A DNA stretch of 64,000 bases from VAZQ01 sp963702695 (GTDB lineage: Bacteria > Pseudomonadota > Alphaproteobacteria > Rhizobiales > Xanthobacteraceae), in assembly GCA_963702695.1 (NCBI GenBank), contig CAVPDS010000032.1:186001-250000 (forward strand), read 5' to 3'. The translations under genes and the position numbers were made by a program. Shown here one piece after another: positions 8,433 to 16,842 of this stretch. The stretch's first letter is position 1. Each line of letters begins with the position of its first letter. The notes below the pieces were generated by a model, which searched no databases, was not told where the DNA came from, and saw only the letters and a list, made by a program, of their open reading frames with translations.

Positions 8433-8863
8433 TCCTGCAATATGCGTGCGCCAGGCGCAAAGCGATAGGGCCGCCGGAGCGATCTCAATCAACAATGCAA
8501 ATGGGGGCGGCGACAAGACCTCGTCGGGAGGGGCCAAGGCGGGCCATGCCTCACTGATGCGGCCCAAGGGGCCCGCTCCCAACGCGCGTCCGTGTGTGCT
8601 TTGCCGCTACGCCGCGATCCGAACGAAACCGCGGCGATTATCGCGGCCTGACTGGCCCGGGGGCATCGCAGCCTCCTTCTCACAAGGACCGGCGCTCGGC
8701 GCGCGATCCATTGACCAACGTCGAAACCGTGCGCCCGTTCCCGAGGGCTGTCAAATCAACCCGAGGCGAGGCGGCCAAGCAAGAAACGCATGGTCGCCGG
8801 GAATAAATCGCCGCGTCGTCTGATCCAGTCCCTGGAAGCGCTCATGCTTCAGTGGAGATTGCA
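8433..8863. other. Long divergent intergenic region (obgE / phosphoesterase)
   Basis: About 430 bases without a convincing gene. It must hold the obgE promoter (minus strand) and the promoter of the phosphoesterase cluster (plus strand). A hairpin CCGCG-gcgattat-CGCGG is visible near 8630. A GGGAATAAA ... CGTCTGA pair at 8799-8823 is a candidate ECF-type promoter. Nothing else recognised. Confidence 0.6.
8799..8823 (+). promoter_or_regulatory. Candidate ECF-type promoter of the phosphoesterase-ECF cluster
   Basis: GGGAATAAA (8799-8807) followed after about 9 bases by CGTCTGA, 40 bases before the phosphoesterase start. A GGAAT-type -35 with a CGTC-type -10 is common for ECF sigma factors, so the cluster may be autoregulated by its own sigma factor. 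The spacing is shorter than the usual 16-17 bases, so this is tentative. Confidence 0.3.
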
Positions 8864-9796
8864 ATGCGATCAGATCACGACGACGGCCTCAGCCGGCGCA
8901 AAGTCCTGGAATGCATGACCTGGGCCGGGACCGGCGTTCTCTGGACCATCAGCGGCGGCGTGCCGCGTTCGCTTGGGATCATCGACGAGGCGCTCGCGCA
9001 GGATGCCGGCAGCCTCACCTTCCTGCAGATCAGCGACAGCCACATGGGCTTCGACCGCCCCGCCAATCCCAACGTCAGCAGCACGCTCGAAGCGGCGATC
9101 GACAAGATCAAAGGGCTGCCGCAGCAGCCCGCGTTCCTGATTCACACCGGCGATATCACGCACCTGTCGAAGCCCAAGGAATTCGACGATGCGGACCGCA
9201 TCATCTCGCAGGCGCGCCTCGATGTGCATTACGTGCCGGGCGAACATGACATCCTCGACGAGGATGTGAAGCTTTATCGCGAACGGTACGGGCGCGGCGC
9301 CAAGGGCGCCGGCTGGTACTCGTTCGATGCCAACGGCGTGCATTTCATCGGCCTCGTCAATGTCGTCGACCTCAAGGCCGGCGGGCTCGGCAATCTCGGC
9401 GCCGAACAGATCGCCTGGCTCGAAGATGACGTCAAAGGCCGCTCCGCCTCGACCCCGATCGTGGTGTTCGCGCACATCCCGCTCTGGGTGGTCTATCCGC
9501 AATGGGGCTGGGGTACGGACGACGGCGCCCGCGCGCTCGATCTGCTCAAGCGCTTCGGCTCCGTCACCGTGCTCAACGGCCACATCCACCAGGTGATGCA
9601 GAAGGTCGAAGGCAACGTCGCATTCCACACCGCCTGCTCGACCGCATTCCCGCAGCCGGCGCCGGGCGCGGCACCGTCGCCGGGACCGATGGCCGTGCCC
9701 GCCGACAAGCTGCGTTCGATGCTCGGCGTCAGCAATGTCAGCTTCAGGCAGGGCCAGCAGCGGCTCGCGATCATCGATATGCCGCTGCAGGGCTAG
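8864..9796 (+). CDS. Tat-exported metallophosphoesterase
   Basis: A 310-residue calcineurin-like phosphoesterase. The N-terminus carries a twin-arginine signal (SRRKVLECM, RR at 11-12) and a hydrophobic stretch ending around ALAQDA, so the enzyme should be exported folded to the periplasm. Metal-site motifs appear in order: SDSH (57-60), HTGD, GEHD in place of the usual GNHD, AHIP and NGHIH. Start at ATG 8864 with GGAG 6 bases upstream; a GTG four codons earlier is less likely. It heads a plus-strand cluster with a cupredoxin, an ECF sigma factor and an anti-sigma factor. Substrate unknown. Confidence 0.88.
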   Translation: MRSDHDDGLSRRKVLECMTWAGTGVLWTISGGVPRSLGIIDEALAQDAGSLTFLQISDSHMGFDRPANPNVSSTLEAAIDKIKGLPQQPAFLIHTGDITHLSKPKEFDDADRIISQARLDVHYVPGEHDILDEDVKLYRERYGRGAKGAGWYSFDANGVHFIGLVNVVDLKAGGLGNLGAEQIAWLEDDVKGRSASTPIVVFAHIPLWVVYPQWGWGTDDGARALDLLKRFGSVTVLNGHIHQVMQKVEGNVAFHTACSTAFPQPAPGAAPSPGPMAVPADKLRSMLGVSNVSFRQGQQRLAIIDMPLQG

Positions 9797-9868
9797 GGAG
9801 CATTTTCAGGAAAACCGGACTCCGGTTTTCCGTAGAAAACGCGACCCCTCAAGAGGATCAGAACGCAC

Positions 9869-10219
9869 ATGAGCAAAGGTTTGTTGGGCGGCGTCTTCGC
9901 CGCAGCGCTTGCGCTTGCGCTGGTGGCGGCGGCACCAGGCGCGTGGGCTGCGGATTTGGCCGTGAAGATCGACAATTTCACGTTCAGTCCGCAGCGGCTC
10001 ACGGTGAAGGCCGGGACCACCGTGACCTGGACCAATGAGGACGACATCCCCCATACGGTCACTTCGAGCGAGAAGAAATTCAAATCGAAGGTGCTAGACA
10101 CCGACAACGTGTTCTCGTTCACTTTCACGACAGCCGGCACGTTCGAATACTTTTGCTCCTTGCATCCGCACATGACAGGAACAATCGTGGTCGAGGCAGT
10201 GACCGGGAGCGGTGAATGA
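9869..10219 (+). CDS. Periplasmic cupredoxin (amicyanin/plastocyanin-like)
   Basis: A 116-residue type I copper protein. Signal peptide about 1-27 (MSKGLLGGVFAAALALALVA, cleavage after AWA). Copper ligands expected of the family are all present: His62 (IPHTV), Cys96, His99 and Met102 in FCSLHPHMTG. A copper electron-transfer or copper-binding role is inferred. It lies 72 bases after the phosphoesterase, and its stop overlaps the ECF sigma start (ATGA), so the two are probably translationally coupled. Confidence 0.92.
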   Translation: MSKGLLGGVFAAALALALVAAAPGAWAADLAVKIDNFTFSPQRLTVKAGTTVTWTNEDDIPHTVTSSEKKFKSKVLDTDNVFSFTFTTAGTFEYFCSLHPHMTGTIVVEAVTGSGE

Positions 10220-10842
10220 GGCTTGGCCGCCGTCGGCCGGGACGTTCCCGGAGCACAACGATCGAGCGCGAGCGGATGGCGGCCGGGACATTCGACGTTG
10301 ATGCGGACAAGGCGCGGCGTTTTCGCGACGCCGCGCTGCCGCATCTCGACAACGTCTACACGCTCGCGCGCTACCTGATGCGCAATCCGGCCGATGCCGA
10401 AGACGCGGTGCAGGAATGTTACCTGCGCGCGTTGCGGCACTTTGACGGATTTCGCGGAACGGCGATCAAGCCTTGGCTGCTGGCGATCCTGCGCAACGTC
10501 TGCCGCGCGGAGTTTGCACGCCGTTCCGGCGCCGCGGCGGGCGCGGACACGGACACCAATGCCGACGAGGCAGCGTTGCCGCTTTGGCAGGAGGCGGAGC
10601 AATCGCCGGAGACGCAAATGCTGCGGCAGTGGGACACGGCAACGATCCGCCGGCTGGTGACGGAACTGCCCGAACCGTTCCGCGAAGTGATCGTGCTGCG
10701 CGAGATCAATGATCTGCCATACCGCGACATCGCCGACGTGGTCAGAGCGCCGGTCGGCACCGTGATGTCGCGGCTGGCGCGGGCACGCACGATGCTGCGC
10801 GCCGCCTGGCTGGCGGCGGAGGGCGAGGAGCGGACGACATGA
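10216..10842 (+). CDS. ECF-type RNA polymerase sigma factor
   Basis: 208 residues with region 2 (YTLARYLMRNPADAEDAVQE) and region 4 (LPEPFREVIVLREINDLPY, then a helix-turn-helix with GTVMSRLARAR). It directs transcription of a small extracytoplasmic-stress regulon. The start at 10216 overlaps the cupredoxin stop; ATG 10276 (MAAGTFDVDADK) is a plausible shorter start because the first 20 residues are Arg-rich and atypical. The anti-sigma gene overlaps its 3' end by ATGA. Confidence 0.93.
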   Translation: MRLGRRRPGRSRSTTIERERMAAGTFDVDADKARRFRDAALPHLDNVYTLARYLMRNPADAEDAVQECYLRALRHFDGFRGTAIKPWLLAILRNVCRAEFARRSGAAAGADTDTNADEAALPLWQEAEQSPETQMLRQWDTATIRRLVTELPEPFREVIVLREINDLPYRDIADVVRAPVGTVMSRLARARTMLRAAWLAAEGEERTT

Positions 10843-11609
10843 ATTGCGAAGAAGCCGGCGTGTTGCTGCACGCGCTCATCGACCGCGAGCTCGACGCCGG
10901 GCATGCGCGTGAGGTCGAGGCTCACGTCGCCGGATGCCCACGCTGCGCCGCGCAGATGCGCGATGTTCGGACGATGCAGACCGCGCTGGCCGCGCCGGAG
11001 CTGCGCTACCAGGCACCCGCAAGCTTACTCAGCCGGGTCGAAGCGGCGTTGCCGCGTGCACCCGCGGCGGCGGTAGCCCCTGCCAGCCGGCGCAGTTTGC
11101 TCAAAGGCTTCGCATTCGGCACGGCGTTCTCGGCAGTGGCCGCCGCCAGCGTGGTGATGCTTTTGGTGCGCCGGGGAGAGGATCAACGCATCCTCGGCGA
11201 TGTTGTATCAGCGCACCTGCGCTCGTTGCAGGCCGATCATCTCACCGATGTCCTGTCGAGCGACCAGCACACGGTCAAGCCGTGGTTCAACGGGAAGCTC
11301 GACGTCGCGCCGCCGGTAATCGACCTCACGGCGCAGGGGTTCACGCTGCTCGGCGGACGCCTCGATTACGTCGGGGGGCGTGCGGTGCCCGCGATCGTGT
11401 ATCGGCGGCGCATCCACGTGATCAATCTGTTCGTCACCCCGGCGGAGGCCGCCGGGGGCGGCGCCAAGGCGGAGAGCGTGCAGGGCTACAATGTCCGGCG
11501 CTGGACCTGGTCCGATCTCGACTTCTGGGCCGTCAGCGACATCAACGGCGACGAGTTGCAGGAATTCGAGGACAAGTACCAGGCCGCGCTGCGCAGCGGG
11601 CCGAACTGA
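10839..11609 (+). CDS. Membrane-bound zinc-finger anti-sigma factor
   Basis: 256 residues. The N-terminal anti-sigma domain has the zinc-binding pattern Cys3 ... His29-x3-Cys33-x2-Cys36 (HVAGCPRC). One transmembrane helix lies around 87-110 (LLKGFAFGTAFSAVAAASVV), followed by a ~145-residue exported domain that may sense the signal. It should hold the ECF factor inactive at the inner membrane. The overlapping start with the sigma gene supports the pairing. The exported domain (for example TLLGGRLDYVGGRAVPAIVY) resembles that of other RsiW/ChrR-like membrane anti-sigma proteins, but its ligand is unknown. Confidence 0.9.
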   Translation: MNCEEAGVLLHALIDRELDAGHAREVEAHVAGCPRCAAQMRDVRTMQTALAAPELRYQAPASLLSRVEAALPRAPAAAVAPASRRSLLKGFAFGTAFSAVAAASVVMLLVRRGEDQRILGDVVSAHLRSLQADHLTDVLSSDQHTVKPWFNGKLDVAPPVIDLTAQGFTLLGGRLDYVGGRAVPAIVYRRRIHVINLFVTPAEAAGGGAKAESVQGYNVRRWTWSDLDFWAVSDINGDELQEFEDKYQAALRSGPN

Positions 11610-11612
11610 TGC

Positions 11613-12188
11613 TCAGTTCCGGCGTGCCCAGCGGTCACGGTCGAGGCTGAAGCGATCCACCGGCACGGAGTAGCCGAGCGCGCGCACCCGGATCAGCGCC
11701 ACGTCGGTCCATGCGAAGCCGCACTTCTCCAGCACGCGCCGCGAGGCCGGATTGGTCACGCGGGCGCGCGCGATCAGCCGCTCGTAGCCGAGCGCGCCGA
11801 ACGCATGTTCGACCAGTGCGCGGGCCGCCTCCGTGGCGTAGCCACGGCCCCAGAATGGAACGCCGATCCAGTAGCCGGGCTCGGGATCCGGTCCGGCGAG
11901 CATGCCGACCCCGCCGCCGCCGACAATGACGTCGCCGGGAAGCGTGATCAGGAACGCCGCTTCCTTGCCCGTGCGTTGCCCGTTGTGGATGAAGGCCTCA
12001 GCATCCGCGAGGGTATAAGGATGCGGGATGCGCGCGGTGTTCTCAGCGATGCGGCGGTCGTTGACCATCACCGCGAGCGTTTTTGCGTCCTCGAGACGCG
12101 GCGCGCGCAGGATCAGCCGCTCGGTTTCGAGGACGGGGGTACTGCGCTCCCGCAGGGTCTCCTGGGGTCTTGGTTCCAGCAAAGTCAT
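11613..12188 (-). CDS. GNAT family N-acetyltransferase (RimJ/RimL type)
   Basis: 191 residues. ETERLILRAPRLEDA near residue 21 and YWIGVPFWGRGYATEAARAL (acetyl-CoA binding motif A) are typical of RimJ/RimL-like acetyltransferases, followed by NPASRRVLEKCGF. It probably acetylates an amino group on a protein or small molecule; substrate unknown. It follows rpmA on the same strand, as in many Rhizobiales, but a strong terminator lies between them. AGGAG precedes the ATG. Its 3' end meets the anti-sigma gene tail to tail with 3 bases between. Confidence 0.92.
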   Translation of the reverse strand: MTLLEPRPQETLRERSTPVLETERLILRAPRLEDAKTLAVMVNDRRIAENTARIPHPYTLADAEAFIHNGQRTGKEAAFLITLPGDVIVGGGGVGMLAGPDPEPGYWIGVPFWGRGYATEAARALVEHAFGALGYERLIARARVTNPASRRVLEKCGFAWTDVALIRVRALGYSVPVDRFSLDRDRWARRN

Positions 12189-12206
12189 GGTACGGGCTCC
12201 TGGCTT

Positions 12207-12248
12207 GAAAAAAGCATGAGGGGGAGGCCGGCACCCGGTCTCCCCCTC
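12207..12248 (-). terminator. Strong intrinsic terminator after rpmA
   Basis: A 14-pair stem with one G-U (GAGGGGGAGGCCGG against CCGGTCTCCCCCTC, loop CAC) followed on the minus strand by ATGC and TTTTTT. It should end the rplU-rpmA transcript. Confidence 0.8.
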
Positions 12249-12312
12249 AATCGGAACCCATTTGGGTCCGCCGGTTCGACTGGATACCGGCAGACCCTGA
12301 TGTGTCTGCCGT
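12249..12312. repeat. Three short inverted repeats downstream of rpmA
   Basis: Three adjacent imperfect hairpins: CGGAACCCA/TGGGTCCG, CCGGT/ACCGG, and CGGCAGAC/GTCTGCCG. The last starts almost at the rpmA stop codon. They may protect the rpmA mRNA 3' end ahead of the main terminator. Confidence 0.4.
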
Positions 12313-12585
12313 TTATTCGGCCGCTGCCTCCGTCATCGGTTGGACCGATACAAAAACGCGGCCTTTGGCTTTGGTACGGAACTCCACGTGGCCGTCGATG
12401 AGTGCAAACAGGGTGTGGTCTTTGCCGAGGCCGACGTTGTGGCCGGGGTGCCACTTGGTGCCGCGCTGGCGCGCGAGGATGTTGCCGGCGAGCACCTGCT
12501 CGCCGCCGAAAATCTTCAGGCCCAGGCGCTGACTGTTGGAGTCGCGGCCGTTGCGCGAGGATCCGCCTGCTTTTTTGTGAGCCAT
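12313..12585 (-). CDS. rpmA: 50S ribosomal protein L27
   Basis: 90 residues, usual size. The family signature MAHKKAGGSSRNGRDSNSQR at the N-terminus and GNILARQRGTKWHPG are both present. L27 lies near the peptidyl-transferase centre. It is cotranscribed with rplU, 58 bases upstream. Confidence 0.98.
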   Translation of the reverse strand: MAHKKAGGSSRNGRDSNSQRLGLKIFGGEQVLAGNILARQRGTKWHPGHNVGLGKDHTLFALIDGHVEFRTKAKGRVFVSVQPMTEAAAE

Positions 12586-12643
12586 GACTTGAACTCCGGA
12601 ACTGCTGCTATCTAACCCAAGTTTGTGACGGAATCATCACCGT

Positions 12644-13054
12644 TCAAGCACTTGCTGGTGATGCCGCGGTTGCTTCTTCGGCGGCCGGGGCGGGCTTGGG
12701 CTTGCGGAACGCCTTGCCCTGCGCCTCCCGCGTCGGCTTGGCGCCATCGGTCAGGATTTCCGTCACCCGGACCAGGGTGAATTCCTGTCGATGGCCGCGC
12801 TTGCGCCGCGAGTTCTTGCGGCGGCGCTTCTTGAAGGCGATCACCTTCGGCCCACGGCCATTTTCCAGGACTTCGGCGGCGACGCTGGCGCCCGCGACCA
12901 TCGGCGCGCCCAGCGTGGGGGTCTCTCCACCCACGACCAGCACTTCGCCGAACTGCACGATCTCGCCGACTTCGCCTTTGACTTTTTCAACCTTGAGCTT
13001 GTCGTCGACGGCGACACGGTATTGCTTGCCGCCGGTTTTGATGACTGCGAACAT
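12644..13054 (-). CDS. rplU: 50S ribosomal protein L21
   Basis: 136 residues. The core L21 domain (MFAVIKTGGKQYRVAVDDKL, then KRRRKNSRRKRGHRQ) is complete. An Ala/Pro/Lys-rich extension of ~30 residues follows, as in other Rhizobiales L21 proteins. The ATG is placed at the conserved MFAVIKTGGKQ with GAGGA 6 bases upstream; a longer in-frame start would cover the leader. First gene of the rplU-rpmA unit. Confidence 0.97.
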   Translation of the reverse strand: MFAVIKTGGKQYRVAVDDKLKVEKVKGEVGEIVQFGEVLVVGGETPTLGAPMVAGASVAAEVLENGRGPKVIAFKKRRRKNSRRKRGHRQEFTLVRVTEILTDGAKPTREAQGKAFRKPKPAPAAEEATAASPASA

Positions 13055-13149
13055 CTTTCGTCCTCGTGTTCGGTTCCCGGCGCTCGGATTTTTGGGTCCG
13101 GACCGGCTTCTTTCAGTCGGTTTGGGGTTCTGCACGCCGCAAGGGCGCA

Positions 13150-13182
13150 ACAAAGCGCGCGGGCCTTAACGACCCGCGCCGC
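13150..13182 (-). promoter_or_regulatory. Leader hairpin in the rplU 5' UTR
   Basis: The rplU leader contains the inverted pair GCGCGGG / CCCGCGC around TCGTTAAGG, just downstream of the predicted start of transcription and about 100 bases before rplU. It may act in r-protein leader control or mRNA stability. No known leader motif was recognised. Confidence 0.3.
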
Positions 13183-13189
13183 GGGCATG

Positions 13190-13218
13190 CTTATGACGGC
13201 CGGAGGCTCGACTGTCAA
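13190..13218 (-). promoter_or_regulatory. Sigma-70 promoter of rplU-rpmA
   Basis: On the minus strand a perfect TTGACA -35 box is followed by a 17-base spacer and CATAAG. It lies 136 bases before the rplU start. Confidence 0.65.
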
Positions 13219-13253
13219 GGAATCGTGGGCGCGCGCGCCCCGCCAGGCCGGCG

Positions 13254-13880
13254 CTATTTTAGCGGCACCAGGACGTTGATGATCAGGTTCCCTTCCGGCG
13301 TCTTCACCAGGTCGGTCAGATATTCCTCGATGAACAGGTCCTGGGCGTCGAGCTGTTTCTCGTCGAGATAATTCGTGATCGCCTCGTAGGTGTTGTCCAT
13401 CGCGTCGTAGGAGCCGCGATGCACGAATTTGAGCGCCTTGCCGGTCGGCGACTGCCCGACCGCGATCCCACCGGCAGGCGGGCTGCGCGGCGCCTGTGCG
13501 ACCGGCACGGCGGCCCTGAATTGGAATCCGGTGTCGTCGGTCGAGGTGTAGATGGTCATCGCGGGGCCATCGGCCTTGAGGCCCTCCTTATCGAGATAGG
13601 TCTGGACCGTCTTGAATGCCTCGGTCAGCGAATCGAGCGCCGTGTCCCAGTTCGCCATCCCTTCCGCGTAGACGATGGTCTTGGGTTCCAGCGTCACTTC
13701 CAGCCCGAACGGGTCGATCGGCTGGGTCTGGACCTGGTTCTGCGCGAGCGCCTGCCCGCCAGCGGTGAAGCCTGCCGCCAAGGCGAGCGCAACGATCACG
13801 GCGACGCGAAAGCAGCGACATCGAAGGGCTCCTCGATCGAGCAACGCCCCCCTGCGTTGCCGTCGCGGAATCAATAACAC
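13254..13880 (-). CDS. Exported GyrI-like / effector-binding domain protein, start uncertain
   Basis: Mature part about 190 residues: a hydrophobic export segment (VAVIVALALAAGFTAGGQAL), then a SOUL/GyrI-like (AraC effector-binding type) fold suggested by TLEPKTIVYAEG, FVHRGSYDAMDNTYEAITNYL and LFIEEYLTD. Start unresolved: GTG at 13880 is used, and TTG 13844 is an alternative. The best-placed ATG (13821, behind GAGGAG, MSLLSRR) is in another frame and would need one base removed to join the export segment. A small frameshift or a non-ATG start is therefore involved. It probably binds a small ligand in the periplasm; function unknown. Confidence 0.65.
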   Translation of the reverse strand: MLLIPRRQRRGALLDRGALRCRCFRVAVIVALALAAGFTAGGQALAQNQVQTQPIDPFGLEVTLEPKTIVYAEGMANWDTALDSLTEAFKTVQTYLDKEGLKADGPAMTIYTSTDDTGFQFRAAVPVAQAPRSPPAGGIAVGQSPTGKALKFVHRGSYDAMDNTYEAITNYLDEKQLDAQDLFIEEYLTDLVKTPEGNLIINVLVPLK

Positions 13881-13979
13881 GACGCGCGCGCCTTTGCCGT
13901 GCTCGAAATCGGTGCAGCGGTTCACGATCGCGGGTATCCACTGGACTTTGCGGATATAAAGCGCAACTAAAGTGCCGCC

Positions 13980-14858
13980 ATGAGCACGCTCGCCGGCCAC
14001 AACTTCGTCAAGATGAACGGTCTTGGAAACGAGATCGTGGTGGTGGACCTGCGCCAGGACGGGGGCACGGTTTCACCTGATGAGGCGCGCGCAGCCGCGC
14101 GGCCGGCCGGCGCGCCGTACGATCAACTGATGGTCTTGCATGCGCCGCGCACGCCCGGCACCGACGCGTTCGTGCGCATCTACAACAACGACGGCTCGGA
14201 AGCCGGCGCTTGCGGTAACGGCATGCGCTGCGTCGCCGATCTGCTGTTCAAGGAGACCGGCAAGGCCACGCTCACGTTCGAGACCAAGGCCGGCGTCATC
14301 AATTGCTGGAACGGCGCCACGCCGCTCATCTCGACCGTCGACATGGGCAAGCCGCGGCTGGCCTGGAACGAGATCCCGCTCGCCGAACAATTCCACGACA
14401 CTCGCAGGATCGAGCTGCAGATCGGGCCGATCGACCAGCCGATCCTGCACTCGCCCTCCGTCGTCAACATGGGCAACCCGCACGCCATCTTCTGGGTCGA
14501 CGACGTCGACGCCTACGACCTCGGCAAGATCGGCCCGATGCTGGAGCACCACCCGATTTTTCCCGAGCGTGCCAACATCTCGCTCGCGGCGGTCAAGTCA
14601 CGCGACCACATCGTGCTGCGGACCTGGGAACGCGGCGCCGGTCTCACCAAGGCCTGCGGTTCGGCCGCCTGCGCCGCCGCGGTTGCCGCCGCACGGCTGC
14701 GCCGCACCGGGCGCAAGGTGACGGTGACGCTCCCCGGCGGCGATCTCACGATCGAGTGGCGCGAGGGCGACGACCACGTGTTGATGACCGGCCCGGTCGA
14801 ATATGAGCGCCAAGGCCGCTTCGATCCGGCGCTGTTCGCCGCCGTTGGCGCAGCGTGA
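13980..14858 (+). CDS. dapF: Diaminopimelate epimerase
   Basis: Converts LL- to meso-diaminopimelate for lysine and peptidoglycan synthesis. 292 residues. The two catalytic cysteines lie in the family motifs GACGNGMRC and ACGSAACA. The N-terminal FVKMNGLGNEIVVVD is typical. It is divergent from the GyrI-like gene and followed after four bases by mtaB. Confidence 0.97.
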   Translation: MSTLAGHNFVKMNGLGNEIVVVDLRQDGGTVSPDEARAAARPAGAPYDQLMVLHAPRTPGTDAFVRIYNNDGSEAGACGNGMRCVADLLFKETGKATLTFETKAGVINCWNGATPLISTVDMGKPRLAWNEIPLAEQFHDTRRIELQIGPIDQPILHSPSVVNMGNPHAIFWVDDVDAYDLGKIGPMLEHHPIFPERANISLAAVKSRDHIVLRTWERGAGLTKACGSAACAAAVAAARLRRTGRKVTVTLPGGDLTIEWREGDDHVLMTGPVEYERQGRFDPALFAAVGAA

Positions 14859-14862
14859 CCCC

Positions 14863-16141
14863 ATGAGCGTGGATGTCATCACCTTCGGCTGCCGGCTCAA
14901 CGCCTACGAGTCGGAAGTGATCCGCCGCCAGGCCGAGGCGGCCGGGCTTCCCGACACGATCGTGATCAATACCTGCGCGGTGACCGCCGAGGCTACGCGG
15001 CAGTCACGGCAGGCGATCCGGAAACTGCGGCGCGAGCGGCCGCAGGCGCGCATCGTCGTCACCGGCTGCGCCGCGCAAACCGAGCCGGCGACTTTCAGCA
15101 GGATGCCCGAGGTCGATCGGGTGCTCGGCAACGAGGACAAGCTGAGCGCTGCCGCCTGGGTAGACACGCGCACGGTCCTGGCTCGTGCCGATATTTTCGG
15201 GATCGCCAGTGAAGAAAAGGCACTCGTCAACGACATCATGGCGGTGACCGAGACGGCGCCGCATCTCATCGACGGTCTTGAAGGCCGCGCCCGGGCCTTC
15301 GTGCAGGTGCAGAACGGCTGCGATCATCGCTGCACCTTCTGCATCATTCCCTACGGACGCGGAAATTCCCGCTCGGTGCCGATCGGCGAGGTGGTGGCGC
15401 AGGTGCGACGTCTCTGCGAGCGCGGCTATCGCGAAGTGGTGCTGACCGGCGTCGATCTCACCAGCTATGGCTCGAACCTGCCGGGCGCGCCGAAGCTCGG
15501 GAGGCTGGTGCAGCAGATCCTCAAGCATGTGCCGGAGCTGGAGCGGCTGCGGCTCTCCTCGATCGAACTCGATCGAGGTCGATCCGGCTTTGCTCGACGC
15601 GTTCGCGAGCGACGCTCGGCTGATGCCGCACTTGCATCTCTCGTTGCAGGCGGGTGATGACCTCATTCTCAAGCGCATGAAGCGCCGGCATCTGCGTGCG
15701 GACGCGATTGCGTTCTGCGATCAGGTACGCAAGCTGCGTCCCGACGTGGTGTTCGGCGGCGACATCATCGCGGGCTTTCCGACCGAGACCGAAGCGATGT
15801 TTCAGCATTCGCTCGACCTCGTCGATGAATGCGGGCTCACGCACCTGCATGTGTTTCCGTACTCCGCGCGTCCCGGAACGCCGGCGGCGCGGATGCCGCA
15901 GCTTGCACGAGCGGTCGTGAAGGCAAGGGCGCAGCGGCTGCGCGACAAGGGCGCGGCGGCGCTGCGCCAGCGTCTCGACCATGAGATCGGAACGCGGCGG
16001 CGTGTGCTGATCGAATCAAACGACATCGGCCACACCGAGCATTTCATCCCGGTGCAGGTCGCAGCTTGCGCCGAGGCGGGCGACCTGCTCGACGTGAGAA
16101 TCACCGGCCATGATGGGCGGCAATTGCAGGCCGCGGTGTGA
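14863..16141 (+). CDS. mtaB: tRNA (N6-isopentenyladenosine/threonylcarbamoyl-A37) methylthiotransferase MtaB-type, frameshifted
   Basis: Radical-SAM methylthiotransferase acting on A37 of tRNA (ms2t6A formation for the MtaB branch). The N-terminal domain has cluster cysteines Cys10, Cys38 and Cys69. The radical-SAM motif is Cys153-x3-Cys157-x2-Cys160 (CDHRCTFC). A C-terminal TRAM-like domain ends the protein. The frame breaks at 15566-15567: an extra A turns an expected ATCGACTCGATC into ATCGAACTCGATC. After removing it the sequence reads SSIDSIEVDPALLDAF and continues to the stop at 16141, total about 425 residues. Otherwise intact, so probably a base-call error. Confidence 0.9.
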
Positions 16142-16173
16142 TAGAGAGCGGCCAACGGCGTACGGAGGAGATC

Positions 16174-16806
16174 ATGGGTCAGGGCAACGGCAGCTACCAC
16201 CTCGTCACCACGATGGAGCAGCTCGAAGCGATGTTCGAGGAGCCGCTCCCGGTCTCGCAGGTGAAGGAGATCGACTACATCAGCGCCGAGTATCGCGCCT
16301 TCATCGAAGCGGCGCCGTTCTTTGCGCTCGCCAGCAGCGGACCGGAGGGGCTCGACTGCTCGCCGCGCGGCGATCCGGCGGGCTTCGTACGCGTGATCGA
16401 CGAGCACACGCTGATCATTCCTGACCGCCGCGGCAACAACCGCATCGACAGCCTGCGCAACATCGTGCGCGATCCGCGCGTCGCGCTGCTGTTCCTTATT
16501 CCCGGCGTCAAGGAGACGATCCGCGTCATCGGCCGCGCCGCGATTTCGACCGATCCGGACCTCACCGCGAGCTTTGTGATCAACGGCAAGGCCCCGGTCT
16601 GCGTGCTGATCGTCACGGTCGAGCGCGTATATTACCAGTGCACGAAGGCGATCATCCGGTCAAAACTCTGGGACCCCGCCGGGCAGGTCGACCGCAGGAC
16701 CTTGCCGACCACCGGCACGATCGTCGCCGCGATCACCAACGGCCGGCTCGGCGGCGCCGAACACGACCGCGGTCAGCACGAACGCACGATGTCGAAGCTT
16801 TATTAA
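16174..16806 (+). CDS. PPOX-class FMN-binding flavoprotein (pyridoxamine 5'-phosphate oxidase-like)
   Basis: 210 residues with a split-barrel FMN fold: FFALASSGPEGLDCSPRGD, then IPDRRGNNRIDSLRNIVRDP and VIGRAAIS. It resembles the MSMEG_1061-type FMN-dependent PPOX family, whose members reduce or oxidise small molecules; substrate unknown. ATG 16174 was chosen because GGAGGAG precedes it. A GTG at 16138 would overlap the mtaB stop. The gene lies between mtaB and the opposite-strand pseudouridine synthase. Confidence 0.88.
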   Translation: MGQGNGSYHLVTTMEQLEAMFEEPLPVSQVKEIDYISAEYRAFIEAAPFFALASSGPEGLDCSPRGDPAGFVRVIDEHTLIIPDRRGNNRIDSLRNIVRDPRVALLFLIPGVKETIRVIGRAAISTDPDLTASFVINGKAPVCVLIVTVERVYYQCTKAIIRSKLWDPAGQVDRRTLPTTGTIVAAITNGRLGGAEHDRGQHERTMSKLY

Positions 16807-16842
16807 AGTGTATTCCGGCCATGTTGCATCAGGCGCAAGTGG

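Noticed and set aside
12249..12312. tRNA-like fold after rpmA
   Set aside because: A GGTTCGA stretch is present, but no acceptor stem or anticodon arm can be formed; it is a set of small hairpins.
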